Of a stretch of 64,000 nt of DNA, positions 41,719-50,796 are shown piece by piece; within the stretch, counting starts at the first letter, position 1; every line of letters starts with the position of its first letter. Origin of the DNA: Paenibacillus mangrovi (GTDB lineage Bacteria; Bacillota; Bacilli; Paenibacillales; Paenibacillaceae). The DNA lies in the NCBI RefSeq assembly GCF_022898935.1, contig NZ_JALIRP010000003.1, forward strand, positions 496,001 to 560,000, written 5' to 3'. The notes below the pieces were generated by a model that was not told the DNA's origin, searched no databases, and was given only the letters and a program-made list of their open reading frames with translations. Position numbers and translations under genes: made by a program.

Positions 41719-44706
41719 TCAATGACTGTTCTGCATCAGTCGATCAATGGCGGCAAGCATGTAGTCCGCTAATGTCCGATCGATATGTTTGCCGGACTGG
41801 GCCGAGATTTTATTCCTCAGTGCGTTCAAACCTTGATTCACTTGGTTCGCGTCTCCTTGCTGCTCCTGCACCTTTCTCACACTAGCCATCAAGCTGTTCA
41901 GGATGCCACGATCTGTAATCCAGCCTTTGTCGTATCCCAGATTCAACACTTCGTCCAAATGATCAATGTCCAGATCAACCCGGAATGTGAACTGCCGCAC
42001 GACTTCATTACCAGCAAGGTCCATTGCAGCAATTTCGACGATGTGGTCCCCCACCGACAGAGTGAACGGCTCCCGTTCAATAGGTGCGGAAACCTCGACT
42101 CCATCCAGTTTGATAACAGTTTGATCCACGCCGCTTGTCGCATCCGAGATGGAAATTCGCAGGGAAACCGCATCCGTGCTATAGACTGTTTCCGGTAATG
42201 CCGCATCGATCACAGGAGCAGTTTGGTCGATTTTCACCACCATAGATTTTGTTTGTTCCTGGTTTCCGGCGGAATCCTTACTGTAATACTGCAGGGTATG
42301 CATGCCGTCCGCTTCGATGGCAACCGCGTTTCCTTTCATCCACTCTTTGCCGTCCATGCTAGAATAGGTTTCGGCGACACCAGATTCCGCATCTTCGGCA
42401 GATAGGGCAACGGCAACTTTTGACTTGTACCATCCGTTTTTCCCGATTTCTCCCGCCACAGAGGCGCTTGTTGCAGGAGGAGTATGATCCGTTACGCTTA
42501 CATTTATCAGTTTGCTTTCTACTTGGATTCCATTGACAGACGCATATATCATCGCACTACCTCCACTAAGTGCAGTGATATTTCCGTCAGAATTAATTTT
42601 CACGATATCCGGATTTGAAGAGCTAAATATAGCATTATTTATAATAATGGGCTTGCCGCTATCATCAGTATGTTTTAAATCCTTAACTGTTATCTTTCCT
42701 GTTTGGCCTATTGAAAATTCTTCTATGTCGGGTTCTATAGACATTGCATAATTAGGAGCCTTAATAATTTCATTGTTAACGGGCGGAGGTGTGGCTCCAT
42801 CTATGACTCCGTGACTTCCCATTACTTTGACTTCATCAGAAAAAACCCATGGTGCAACATCAAAACTTATTTTAATTACATTCGCTTGGAAATTTAAATC
42901 GCTCAGGTGATATTCGTAAACATCATGTGCAGCATCTATTAGCGTTACCATATTATCTGTTATCGAGCCCAGTAATCCCCATGATTTGCCTCCATCATTT
43001 GAAATGGAGACATCCATACTCTTCGGTAAACGAATGCCGGCTTCATCGCTAAGTAATGCACGAAAGCCTATTTCTTTTACTGTGGATGTTTGCCCAAGAT
43101 TGATGTATAAATCACGTCTGGTATTACCATGGAAGTCAACGTAATGATCTCGATCTGTATCCCAATTACCATTTCCATATATACCGTCAGTTAGAACCGG
43201 CATTAGGTTCGTTTCCCTTTGTAATTCCCTATCATCACCACCGGCGGGCATAGAAACTTCCGGTATGATTCCCGCACTAAGATTTGAATAAACCGAATGA
43301 TCTACTGTACCGCCAACCTTACCTTCGAGGATTCCGTTTTCCAGAACGATATCTCTCATTATGGTTTGTCCAGCTTGTATATCAACACTGAATTTTGTAG
43401 ATTTATATATTTTATCCCCAATATCGGCAACTGAGAAGTCTTGCCCCATCGCATATAAATTATCAAATTCGTAATTTCCATATTCATCTGTTGTCACAAC
43501 TTTATCTCCATGAGTAACTTCAACATTTTGAATGGGTTCGCCTTTAATATTTACAACTCTTCCTTTTATGTTTCCGGTTGCCGGTAATTGAAAATCACCT
43601 TTCGTAAAATGATAGATGTCATTATATAGCTTTTTCCCAATGGGATTTGCACTATAGTACAAATCATATACTCCATAAACATCCTGATAATACGCGAGTA
43701 ACGAATTCTTCATATACCCTGATTCTACTCCGCCTATTAAATAGTCCATAAGTGCTTGTCTATACCATTTATCGCCTAAAACTGTCTGATCGAACTCAAT
43801 TTCAATACCTTCGTCAGAACTATCAGCCGTTTTAGCTATTTCTTTTATTCTTGAATATGTTGAGCTAGTATCAAAATAACGATTAGGTTGTATACAAGTC
43901 CAGTCAAATCCATATTTATTGCCATTCGTATAATTCATTGCACCTCGATAAGGTATCCAACCCAATTTTAATCCAAAACTATGCGCATAATCGGACGTAT
44001 ATTTTACACTTTCGGTTTCACCTGGGATACTTGTATTGAGATCTTCCTCCGTCCAATAGAAGCCAGCTAATTTTAAATTTTGATAATTCGCATCATTAAA
44101 GCGTGACATGAATTGATCCATATACCACTTTATCGCTTTCTCCCTTGCTTCAAGTGAAGAGAAATCTAAAGAAGTACCACTGCCATCTATATCGCCGAAG
44201 TTTGTACTTTGGGAATCAGGAAAGGGAAGCATCATATAAACCAAAACTTTGTGATCCGGTTGATTTAATTTTTGATTAGCTTCTTTTACCGCTTGATTTA
44301 ATGCGTCAAGTTGCTGATTTTGTGTGAAAACCCTGTCTAAAAACCATTGCCAATCTTGTTTTTGTCCTGGGTGAGTATCCGGTGAGCCATAGTAACGACC
44401 ACCAGTAACACCACCATATGGCGATTTTATCCCCAAAAAAAGGAATGTATCAAAAAAATAGTCATCTGGTTCATCATTTTGATTAAGGTGAGATACATAT
44501 GGCTTAAATTTTTCTTTTTCATATACGCCCACTTGTTGTCCATTATAGTTGGCAGGATCATAATACCCTGTATAAAGCAGTAAAATGTTTTTAGCTCCGT
44601 TTGAAATGTCAGTACCCGGCGGTACGTATGCATTGGCTGGCATTATTGGTAGGATCATCGTTAAAGAAACAACTATTGCTGCAAGGACCCATTTGTAAGA
44701 CCTCAT
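41719..44706 (-). CDS. Secreted multidomain DUF4855 protein
   Basis: 995 residues from ATG 44706 (GGGAGG 8 bases upstream; a frame reaching 44724 has no better site). Signal peptide (1-27, ending PANA), DUF4855 domain (about 30-350, [38 protein letters not shown]), which has TIM-barrel-like character. Then a carboxypeptidase-regulatory-like beta domain (~385-460), a discoidin/F5-8-type carbohydrate-binding domain (~475-640), a Big_2 domain, an OmpL47-type Ig domain (~740-820), another Ig-like domain and a C-terminal FIMAH domain (~915-995). Likely a secreted polysaccharide-acting or polysaccharide-binding protein. The N-terminal two thirds are clearly more A+T-rich than the C-terminal third, which suggests a chimeric origin. 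Confidence 0.85.
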   Translation of the reverse strand: MRSYKWVLAAIVVSLTMILPIMPANAYVPPGTDISNGAKNILLLYTGYYDPANYNGQQVGVYEKEKFKPYVSHLNQNDEPDDYFFDTFLFLGIKSPYGGVTGGRYYGSPDTHPGQKQDWQWFLDRVFTQNQQLDALNQAVKEANQKLNQPDHKVLVYMMLPFPDSQSTNFGDIDGSGTSLDFSSLEAREKAIKWYMDQFMSRFNDANYQNLKLAGFYWTEEDLNTSIPGETESVKYTSDYAHSFGLKLGWIPYRGAMNYTNGNKYGFDWTCIQPNRYFDTSSTYSRIKEIAKTADSSDEGIEIEFDQTVLGDKWYRQALMDYLIGGVESGYMKNSLLAYYQDVYGVYDLYYSANPIGKKLYNDIYHFTKGDFQLPATGNIKGRVVNIKGEPIQNVEVTHGDKVVTTDEYGNYEFDNLYAMGQDFSVADIGDKIYKSTKFSVDIQAGQTIMRDIVLENGILEGKVGGTVDHSVYSNLSAGIIPEVSMPAGGDDRELQRETNLMPVLTDGIYGNGNWDTDRDHYVDFHGNTRRDLYINLGQTSTVKEIGFRALLSDEAGIRLPKSMDVSISNDGGKSWGLLGSITDNMVTLIDAAHDVYEYHLSDLNFQANVIKISFDVAPWVFSDEVKVMGSHGVIDGATPPPVNNEIIKAPNYAMSIEPDIEEFSIGQTGKITVKDLKHTDDSGKPIIINNAIFSSSNPDIVKINSDGNITALSGGSAMIYASVNGIQVESKLINVSVTDHTPPATSASVAGEIGKNGWYKSKVAVALSAEDAESGVAETYSSMDGKEWMKGNAVAIEADGMHTLQYYSKDSAGNQEQTKSMVVKIDQTAPVIDAALPETVYSTDAVSLRISISDATSGVDQTVIKLDGVEVSAPIEREPFTLSVGDHIVEIAAMDLAGNEVVRQFTFRVDLDIDHLDEVLNLGYDKGWITDRGILNSLMASVRKVQEQQGDANQVNQGLNALRNKISAQSGKHIDRTLADYMLAAIDRLMQNSH

Positions 44707-44779
44707 TACAAATACCTCCCACAATAATTTTATTATTTTCTCCGTGGCGAATATATGGGATTGACCTGTTGACAGGAAT

Positions 44780-45204
44780 AGAGGTAATGGTCACCTCCTT
44801 TTAAAACCCTCCCCTTTCTCCCTGGGCCGATGCCCTTACATTCTTTCGTTCTACCTCTCAGGCGCGTCTTTCCAAAGCCCGGCCTTGCCTACGCTTTCAT
44901 TGCCCTGCGTTTCCAATCACCTCACTTCGCGGTTGGCGGCTTCGACGGATCACCTCGTCCTCTCCTTTATCCCGCAAGACCCCGGAAAAGAATCCGGCAT
45001 TTTATCAGAAAGCACGGCCCATCTGCGTTTTTTATGATAAATTCGTTCCCGGATGAAAGCAACGAACATTCTTTGAATGGCTGAGCAATTTTTTCTGACT
45101 TCCTTGAACATCTTGGAAACGCCGTATAGCAACGTATGGAACAGCTCTGCCAATTTCTTGAGTGATATGTCCGGGCTCGTATTATGTTGGTTGACGTCAA
45201 GCAT
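44780..45204 (-). other. Unexplained purine-rich element upstream of the DUF4855 gene
   Basis: On the reverse strand a ~200-base G/A-rich tract (44780-44990) contains several GGAG/GAGG blocks and short overlapping frames closed by stops, ending in AAAAGGAGGTGACC, which is complementary to most of the 16S anti-SD tail but has no convincing gene after it. It is unlike both neighbours in composition. It could be a long structured leader of the DUF4855 gene, a mobile repeat, or decayed coding DNA. Confidence 0.4.
44950..45204 (-). CDS. Possible 84-residue basic protein
   Basis: From ATG 45204 the frame encodes ISLKKLAELFHTLLYGVSKM, then a Lys/Arg-rich tail ending KERTR. Helical and strongly basic, which is protein-like, but there is no ribosome site and I recognise no family. 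The frame continues into the purine-rich element. It may be an ancient fragment or chance. Confidence 0.25.
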   Translation of the reverse strand: MLDVNQHNTSPDISLKKLAELFHTLLYGVSKMFKEVRKNCSAIQRMFVAFIRERIYHKKRRWAVLSDKMPDSFPGSCGIKERTR

Positions 45205-45215
45205 TCTACTACGAA

Positions 45216-45250
45216 AGAAAGCCTGGTCCTCGAAAGGATCAGGCTTTCTT
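45216..45250 (-). terminator. hairpin terminator after the 82-residue gene
   Basis: Perfectly paired arms AAGAAAGCCTG and CAGGCTTTCTT with one inner mismatch and a TTTCG tail loop. It lies 7 bases past the stop at 45257. Confidence 0.7.
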
Positions 45251-45256
45251 GATGTA

Positions 45257-45505
45257 TTAGGATGAAGATTCCACCGGAATGCTTTCAATAGCGGTAAAGA
45301 ACACGTCCAGAAGGTCTTTATCAAACTCTGCTTTTACATAGTCGGATATTTTGTTCAGTTCCTCCTGGCTGTTATACTCCAGGCATGGACGCCCTTCGCA
45401 CCACAATACCGTACATTGAAATGCCTGTCTTCTCACCTGCTCAATAACGTAATCTTGCTCCGCTGATCCACGGCTGGTTGCCAACGGTCTCACGCCCCCT
45501 TTCAT
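45257..45505 (-). CDS. Small hypothetical protein (82 residues)
   Basis: ATG 45505 with AGGAAG 4 bases upstream. Soluble, acidic towards the C-terminus (EELNKISDYVKAEFDKDLLDVF), with two Cys in TVLWCEGRPCLEY. No recognised family. A terminator follows at once, which supports it as a real transcription unit. Confidence 0.5.
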   Translation of the reverse strand: MKGGVRPLATSRGSAEQDYVIEQVRRQAFQCTVLWCEGRPCLEYNSQEELNKISDYVKAEFDKDLLDVFFTAIESIPVESSS

Positions 45506-45610
45506 GTGACTTCCTTTATCAGTCTTCTCTCCCTATTATTCAAAATTTAAATATATGTTTCCGATGACATTTATCACACCCATCCTTCAGCCTGATCATC
45601 ATCTTCAGCA

Positions 45611-46453
45611 TCAATTCGCCGTGACGATTCGATTCATTAATTGCTGCTCGACTCCTGTGATTTTATGATTCTTCCGATAACTGATGAATTTTTCAATCTC
45701 ACAACAGCTATGATCTATCACTTTATAATGCCTTATTCCTAACCGAGCCGTATCCGATTCTGGAATCAAGGTGACTCCCATGCCAAGCTGACACATGTTC
45801 ATCATCGATTCCAAGGCGGCAATTTCCACAAAATCCGATCTAATCGCCTTATGATCTTCGAGTAATACATCCAATATTTTTTTATAGTAGCAATTTTCAG
45901 AAGAGATAATGAGATTGTCATGCTTCAAAATCTCCTCAAGCGGCTTATCAATGTTTTTGCCGACGAGCACCAGTTTCTCCGTTCCGTACTTTTTATAGTG
46001 AAGCGAGTTCATGTCCGTTTTCCCCACCAGAAATCCAATATCGATCGTTCCGTTCACAAGCTCTTCTTCAATTTTGGGTGTGCTACCTGTTTTAATCGTA
46101 ACCATCAGATTTTCATATGTTTCATATAAGGCTTTCATGGCATCATCAAAATTCGGAGGATTTTTACTCACCATTAACCCAAGCCTTAGCACCGGGCTGT
46201 CTTCATTCATCATACTTCTGGTTTCTTCCCATAGTAGTACGATCTTCTTGAACTGTGCGTATAGTTTCTTCCCCTCTTCATTCAGCTCCATCCCTCTGGG
46301 TTTTCTATAGAAAAGTTCTTTATTGAACTCACTTTCGATTTTTTTAATTTTCGCTGTCATATTGGATTGTAGCTGGTGCAGCTCTTTGGCCGCATGTGAA
46401 ATACTTTGATGCTCTGCAACCGTAATGAAGGCTCTCATATTTTCAATATCCAC
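45611..46453 (-). CDS. LysR-family transcriptional regulator
   Basis: 280 residues. Winged helix at the N-terminus (MDIENMRAFITVAEHQSIS, AAKELHQLQSNMTAKIKKIE) and a LysR substrate-binding domain (VLRLGLMVSKN..., GTIDIGFLVG). It is divergent from the Gfo/Idh/MocA gene with a 114-base A+T-rich gap that contains two copies of TTGATAT and a GATATC palindrome, suitable for T-N11-A sites. Family members activate the divergent gene with a small-molecule co-inducer. The pair probably forms one regulatory unit. Confidence 0.88.
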   Translation of the reverse strand: MDIENMRAFITVAEHQSISHAAKELHQLQSNMTAKIKKIESEFNKELFYRKPRGMELNEEGKKLYAQFKKIVLLWEETRSMMNEDSPVLRLGLMVSKNPPNFDDAMKALYETYENLMVTIKTGSTPKIEEELVNGTIDIGFLVGKTDMNSLHYKKYGTEKLVLVGKNIDKPLEEILKHDNLIISSENCYYKKILDVLLEDHKAIRSDFVEIAALESMMNMCQLGMGVTLIPESDTARLGIRHYKVIDHSCCEIEKFISYRKNHKITGVEQQLMNRIVTAN

Positions 46454-46567
46454 ATGAAGTCACCCTTTTGATATCACTAAATTTGATATATATATGAAAT
46501 AAAAACATTATTTTTGATATCTAATAAGCATTATACTGCTGTTAACAACAAGATGGGAGGGTTCTCT

Positions 46568-47677
46568 ATGCAAGACAACAAAATAAAGGTGGGCATTATC
46601 GGGGGGTCCATTCGAAATCGGTGGGCCAGCTCTACACATATTCCCGCGTTAATCCAGAGTGAACATCATCAAATTACGGCTATTGCAACGACGAACATGG
46701 AATCGGCCAAAGAATCTGCGAGCCAGCTTGGAGTAGTCGAAGCTTATGATGATTATAGAAAAATGCTTGCATCTAACCACGTGGACATGGTCATTGTGAG
46801 CGTCAAAGCTCCTTTCCATAAGGAAATCGTACTGAATACGATCCGGGCAAATAAACATATTTACTGTGAATGGCCTCTCGCCGTAGGCACAAGTGAAGTC
46901 GAATCCATCATGAAGGAGCTGAATCAATCCACGATCAAGCATGCAATTGGTTTACAATCACGCCAGTCAGATGAAGTAAAGCTTGTTAAAGAGTTAGTAG
47001 ATAACAAGGAAATCGGACGCATTCTGTCGATCAATATGAAGGTTTCCACACATGCAAAAGGAAATTGGGTGGATCAAGCCGGCAGTTATATCCTGGATCG
47101 AAAGAACGGAGCGACGCTGCTAACCATTAATGGAGGACATGCTTTAGATGTCGTCACTTATATCTTCGGACATTTTACGGAGGTTCAAGCGGGACGCCAT
47201 ACGCATTATACAGAAGCTCGAATTCTGGATAATGATCGTACAATCAACAAAAACATCGAAGACCAATACATGATTAACGGAAAAATCAATAACGATATCC
47301 CGATCGTCGTTCATCTGCAAGGTGGAGCATATCCTCAATTCCTGTTAGAAATACAAGGAGAGAAAGGGATCATTCGGCTCTATCAAAATCAATCCATCGG
47401 ACATCCGCAATATGGCGGGATGAGTGTATCGATAGCTAAATATGATTCAACACAAACGATTGTCACTAGTCAGCCTAGCGATTTTACGGTTCTCATGGTG
47501 GACAATACAAAGGTGCCTTTCACTAATGTATTTCGAGCGCACCAATCCTTTGCGAAAGACATCCTCTTGAACAGCAATGAAACCCCTGATTTTCATGACG
47601 CATTCGATTTGCATCGATTGATAGCGGCCATTGAAGCATCAGCAGAAACCGGGGAGAGAATTAATTTAGAATTCTAA
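46568..47677 (+). CDS. Gfo/Idh/MocA-family oxidoreductase
   Basis: 369 residues from ATG 46568 (GGGAGG 7 bases upstream; a frame to 46514 lacks a site). Rossmann fold at the start (KVGIIGGSIRNRWAS, slightly unlike the GxGxxG pattern), then VKAPFHKEIV and the family's catalytic-side motif YCEWPLAVG (usually EKP; here EWP). The C-terminal alpha/beta domain carries GGHALDVVTYIFG. NAD(P)-dependent oxidation of a sugar, inositol or related compound. The replacement of Lys in the EKP motif by Trp is typical of a fungal/bacterial galactose-dehydrogenase-like subgroup. Controlled by the divergent LysR gene. Confidence 0.85.
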   Translation: MQDNKIKVGIIGGSIRNRWASSTHIPALIQSEHHQITAIATTNMESAKESASQLGVVEAYDDYRKMLASNHVDMVIVSVKAPFHKEIVLNTIRANKHIYCEWPLAVGTSEVESIMKELNQSTIKHAIGLQSRQSDEVKLVKELVDNKEIGRILSINMKVSTHAKGNWVDQAGSYILDRKNGATLLTINGGHALDVVTYIFGHFTEVQAGRHTHYTEARILDNDRTINKNIEDQYMINGKINNDIPIVVHLQGGAYPQFLLEIQGEKGIIRLYQNQSIGHPQYGGMSVSIAKYDSTQTIVTSQPSDFTVLMVDNTKVPFTNVFRAHQSFAKDILLNSNETPDFHDAFDLHRLIAAIEASAETGERINLEF

Positions 47678-47697
47678 TCCATAAATCCATAATTACT

Positions 47698-47727
47698 AAA
47701 AAAGCGACCATACAAGGTCGCTTTTAA
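47698..47727. terminator. bidirectional terminator
   Basis: AAAAAAGCGACC/GGTCGCTTTT hairpin between the oxidoreductase gene and the convergent DUF1854 gene. Confidence 0.88.
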
Positions 47728-47792
47728 TACTTATGAAAACAAATTGAGGCTATGCAAAGCTACAACCCATCCACAGCACTTTACGAGCTACA

Positions 47793-48326
47793 TTATAAAG
47801 CGTCTTTCAATTGACTCCGGCTGTGACCATCCAAAGATGTCCAATCGCGAATTTCGCATCTTTTACCGTTGATGTCGGTGAGGATGATGCGGTTCGCACT
47901 CGGGTATTGCATATGCTCATGTAAGTTCCGCATGACGATGCGGGTCGGACCCAGATTCGTTTGCAGCTCCCAAATCCATAGGTCGGCTTTTTGCTTAATG
48001 CTATCAATACGGGTCACAAGCGGCAGAAAATAACGGAATTTCAGCTCATTATCGATTTCCGTTCGGCTTTCTTCATCAAGCTGGTCAATGTCAAGAACGA
48101 CACCCAATTCCTCGCCTTTTGAGTTACGGACGGAAATATATTGAGTCGTGTACTGAAAGGGAAATATACGATAAAGGATAAGTTCTTCAAAGGTCTTGCC
48201 TTCAATGACTCCTTGAAACACGCCACCTTGGCTGCGGCTAAATGAGACCATACTTGGTTCAAGGATATGTATCTCATAGGGATCCTTAACGTCTAATTCA
48301 TCAATGATCCCATTGATAACACTCAT
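47793..48326 (-). CDS. DUF1854 protein
   Basis: 177 residues. Whole length matches DUF1854 (FPFQYTTQYISVRNSKGEELGV, IDNELKFRYFLPLVTRI, WELQTNLGPTRIVMRNL, ILTDINGKRCEI). No membrane segment. Its ATG overlaps the ABC transporter stop by 4 bases. In other bacteria the same DUF1854/ABC pair is annotated as cyanophycin-metabolism associated. No cyanophycin synthetase or cyanophycinase is in this window. The function is unknown; a partner or regulator of the ABC transporter is likely. Confidence 0.85.
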   Translation of the reverse strand: MSVINGIIDELDVKDPYEIHILEPSMVSFSRSQGGVFQGVIEGKTFEELILYRIFPFQYTTQYISVRNSKGEELGVVLDIDQLDEESRTEIDNELKFRYFLPLVTRIDSIKQKADLWIWELQTNLGPTRIVMRNLHEHMQYPSANRIILTDINGKRCEIRDWTSLDGHSRSQLKDAL

Positions 48327-50515
48327 GCATTTTCTACCCCCTTAATCTTGGACATTTCCTTCTGTGCCTCAACCAGCTTGAAATAGGCGCCTTTCGCAGT
48401 GAGCAATTCCTCATGGGTGCCCACTTCAATAATCTTACCGCGTTCCAACACGACAAGCCGGTCTGCATTTCGAAGAGTGGACAAGCGATGGGCGATCGCG
48501 AACGTCGTCCTTCCTTTGACCAGACGCGAAATCGCTTCTTGGATCTGCCGCTCTGTCACCGTATCAACAGAGGCTGTTGCTTCATCCAGGATGAGTATCC
48601 GCGGATCGTGAATAATTGCACGGGCGATCGCTACTCGCTGCTTTTCTCCGCCTGACAGCTTATGTCCACGTTCTCCGACCCTAGTATCATAGCCATCAGG
48701 CAGCTGAACGATGAAATCATGAGCATTTGCAATCTTAGCGGCACGCATAATTTCTAGTTTCGTAGCGTCCGGTTTGGAATATGCGATATTCTCTGCAATC
48801 GTCCCGTCGAACAGGAACGTCTCCTGGAGCACTACGCCGATCTGCTTACGCAGGTCACGCTGGCTAATATTACGGATATCCGTACCGTCGATTGTAATGG
48901 TGCCCTCATCGGAATCATAGAATCGACAGATCATGTTAATGAACGTCGATTTTCCGGCACCTGAATGTCCGACCAGTCCGATCATTTCTCCTGCCGCTAC
49001 CTTCAGATTCACATTTTTGAGCACAGGGTGATGCTTTTCGTATCCATACGTAACCTGTTTGAATTCTACGTCCCCTTTAACACGGCCGAGTTCCGTTGGA
49101 TTCGCAGTATCGGGCACATCCGAAGGGGTATCCATAATCTCAAATACTCGATCCGCCGCTGAAAGAGCATGTGATGCCCAATTAATCATTTGACTCACCC
49201 ACTGCAGCGGTCCCAGAAGCATACCTAAATATGTAACCATCGCGATCAGTGTACCCGTGGATATTTCACCACCAAGCACCTTACTCCCGCCATAGTACCA
49301 GGTCAATAAAGTGCCCACGCCAGCCACTAACGCAAAGACGGGAAATATACCCTGCCACAAACCTTCAATCCGAATATTATTCCGAACTAAATCCTTATTC
49401 GCCACAGAATAGCGTGACATTTCCGTATTTTCCTGACCAAATGCTTTGACGACACGAATACCCTGTAGAGAATCGCCAACTAATGCATTTAATCTAAAAA
49501 TAGATCTCCATTGTTGATACCAGCGTCTGCCGATCATCGGCCATAATACACTGGACAACACAATCATGAAAGGCATAGGCAGCATGGCGAGCAAGGTTAA
49601 TTTCCAATCTAAGTTAAACATAATGACGAAAATCACGATCACCCGTAAAGCTTCACCCGTGACCCATACAACACCATCGGTCATGAACTGCCGCATCGCC
49701 TCCGAGTCATTATTCACCCTTCCAATAAATTGGGAAGACTGTCTTCGATCAAAGAAGGATAACGATAACTTCATCAAAGATTGATAGACATCATGACGAA
49801 GATCTCCCATGATTTTAGAGCCAATCCAAACGCCAATCATGCCACGCACGGTCTGCATTAGAGTAATCATTAACGAAGTGGCTGCAAGACCGATGACAAT
49901 CCATAGAAGTGTGGAACCCATATTCATGGGTGTCAGGACATCATCAACCATCATTTTGGTCAGAAAAGGCGGAATGAGCTCCACCAGCGTTGTAAAAATC
50001 AACATGATCACCGCAGCAAGCATCTGCATTTTATAGGGTTTGGCATAACTTAACATTCGAGACAAAACCCTGCTGTTACTTTTACATACAGGGCAAGCTT
50101 GAGAACCGTCTGGTAGTGGATTGCGGCATTTGGGACAATTCCTTGGAAGTTCTTTTTCAGAAACCGTGGGCCGTTCTTCCCCTTTGGCAACAGCTCCAAT
50201 GAGTTTGGAGGCGAAACCAAAAATAGAGGTAAGCGATGCTGTATAACGGATAAGTATAATCGGGCCGCTTGGGGTATCGGCAAGTAAAGAGCCTCCCCCC
50301 ACACCTCCTACAGCTCGGACTTCGGTAATATACGAAACGGCAAGTTTCAAAACCAGCTCCCCATCCGTACCCCAAACCGAAACTTCTTGCTCAGTCAATA
50401 CGAGCCATTGTTGACCGAATTGACCATCTTTCATTAAATCAGAAACAGCGTGGAACAATGGTTCTTCTGTAAGCTGATCTTCTATGGCTCTAGGAAGCTT
50501 ATCAAGAATCGGCAT
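48323..50515 (-). CDS. ABC exporter with N-terminal sensor-like domain and zinc ribbon
   Basis: About 730 residues, ATG 50515 with GGGGG 6 bases upstream (ATG 50521 is an alternative). The first ~120 residues form a beta-rich, PH-like domain (FGQQWLVLTEQEVSVWGTDGE). A zinc ribbon follows (CPKCRNPL, CPVCKSNS, ~125-145), then six membrane segments of an MsbA-type exporter and an ATPase with Walker A GHSGAGKST, signature LSGGEKQR and Walker B ILILDEATAS. Exports an unknown substrate, with itself as homodimer. Coupled with DUF1854 by a 4-base overlap. This extra N-terminal domain is unusual for ABC exporters. Confidence 0.87.
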   Translation of the reverse strand: MPILDKLPRAIEDQLTEEPLFHAVSDLMKDGQFGQQWLVLTEQEVSVWGTDGELVLKLAVSYITEVRAVGGVGGGSLLADTPSGPIILIRYTASLTSIFGFASKLIGAVAKGEERPTVSEKELPRNCPKCRNPLPDGSQACPVCKSNSRVLSRMLSYAKPYKMQMLAAVIMLIFTTLVELIPPFLTKMMVDDVLTPMNMGSTLLWIVIGLAATSLMITLMQTVRGMIGVWIGSKIMGDLRHDVYQSLMKLSLSFFDRRQSSQFIGRVNNDSEAMRQFMTDGVVWVTGEALRVIVIFVIMFNLDWKLTLLAMLPMPFMIVLSSVLWPMIGRRWYQQWRSIFRLNALVGDSLQGIRVVKAFGQENTEMSRYSVANKDLVRNNIRIEGLWQGIFPVFALVAGVGTLLTWYYGGSKVLGGEISTGTLIAMVTYLGMLLGPLQWVSQMINWASHALSAADRVFEIMDTPSDVPDTANPTELGRVKGDVEFKQVTYGYEKHHPVLKNVNLKVAAGEMIGLVGHSGAGKSTFINMICRFYDSDEGTITIDGTDIRNISQRDLRKQIGVVLQETFLFDGTIAENIAYSKPDATKLEIMRAAKIANAHDFIVQLPDGYDTRVGERGHKLSGGEKQRVAIARAIIHDPRILILDEATASVDTVTERQIQEAISRLVKGRTTFAIAHRLSTLRNADRLVVLERGKIIEVGTHEELLTAKGAYFKLVEAQKEMSKIKGVENA

Positions 50516-50721
50516 GCTCATCCCCCTTCTTAATCCTCTATGTACTCATATGATATTTTTACCATTTTTACCAGTCACTCTTCAATACCCCCACCACTAC
50601 TTTCGGGAAATTCACCCGCTTTTTTCTATTCACAGTGGAGCAATTTTTCGGTCATCTGATCGCGAATATTCCATGTCCAGGAATGAACGAAAAATGAGCA
50701 CCTCGCAAGGCGCTCTTCATA

Positions 50722-50770
50722 TAAAAAACCTCCCAAGGAATGTGATTGTTTCATGTCACCTTGGGAGGGA
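50722..50770 (-). terminator. terminator of the canonical GH3 gene
   Basis: Reverse strand CCTCCCAAGG/CCTTGGGAGG hairpin followed by TTTTTTAT. Confidence 0.88.
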
Positions 50771-50796
50771 ATATTTAACCTTCTGACTTCGTTATT

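Noticed and set aside
44609..44794. 61-codon reverse frame after AAAAGGAGGTGACC
   Set aside because: Its GTG is inside the ribosome-binding sequence, and it overlaps the signal peptide of the DUF4855 gene in another frame.
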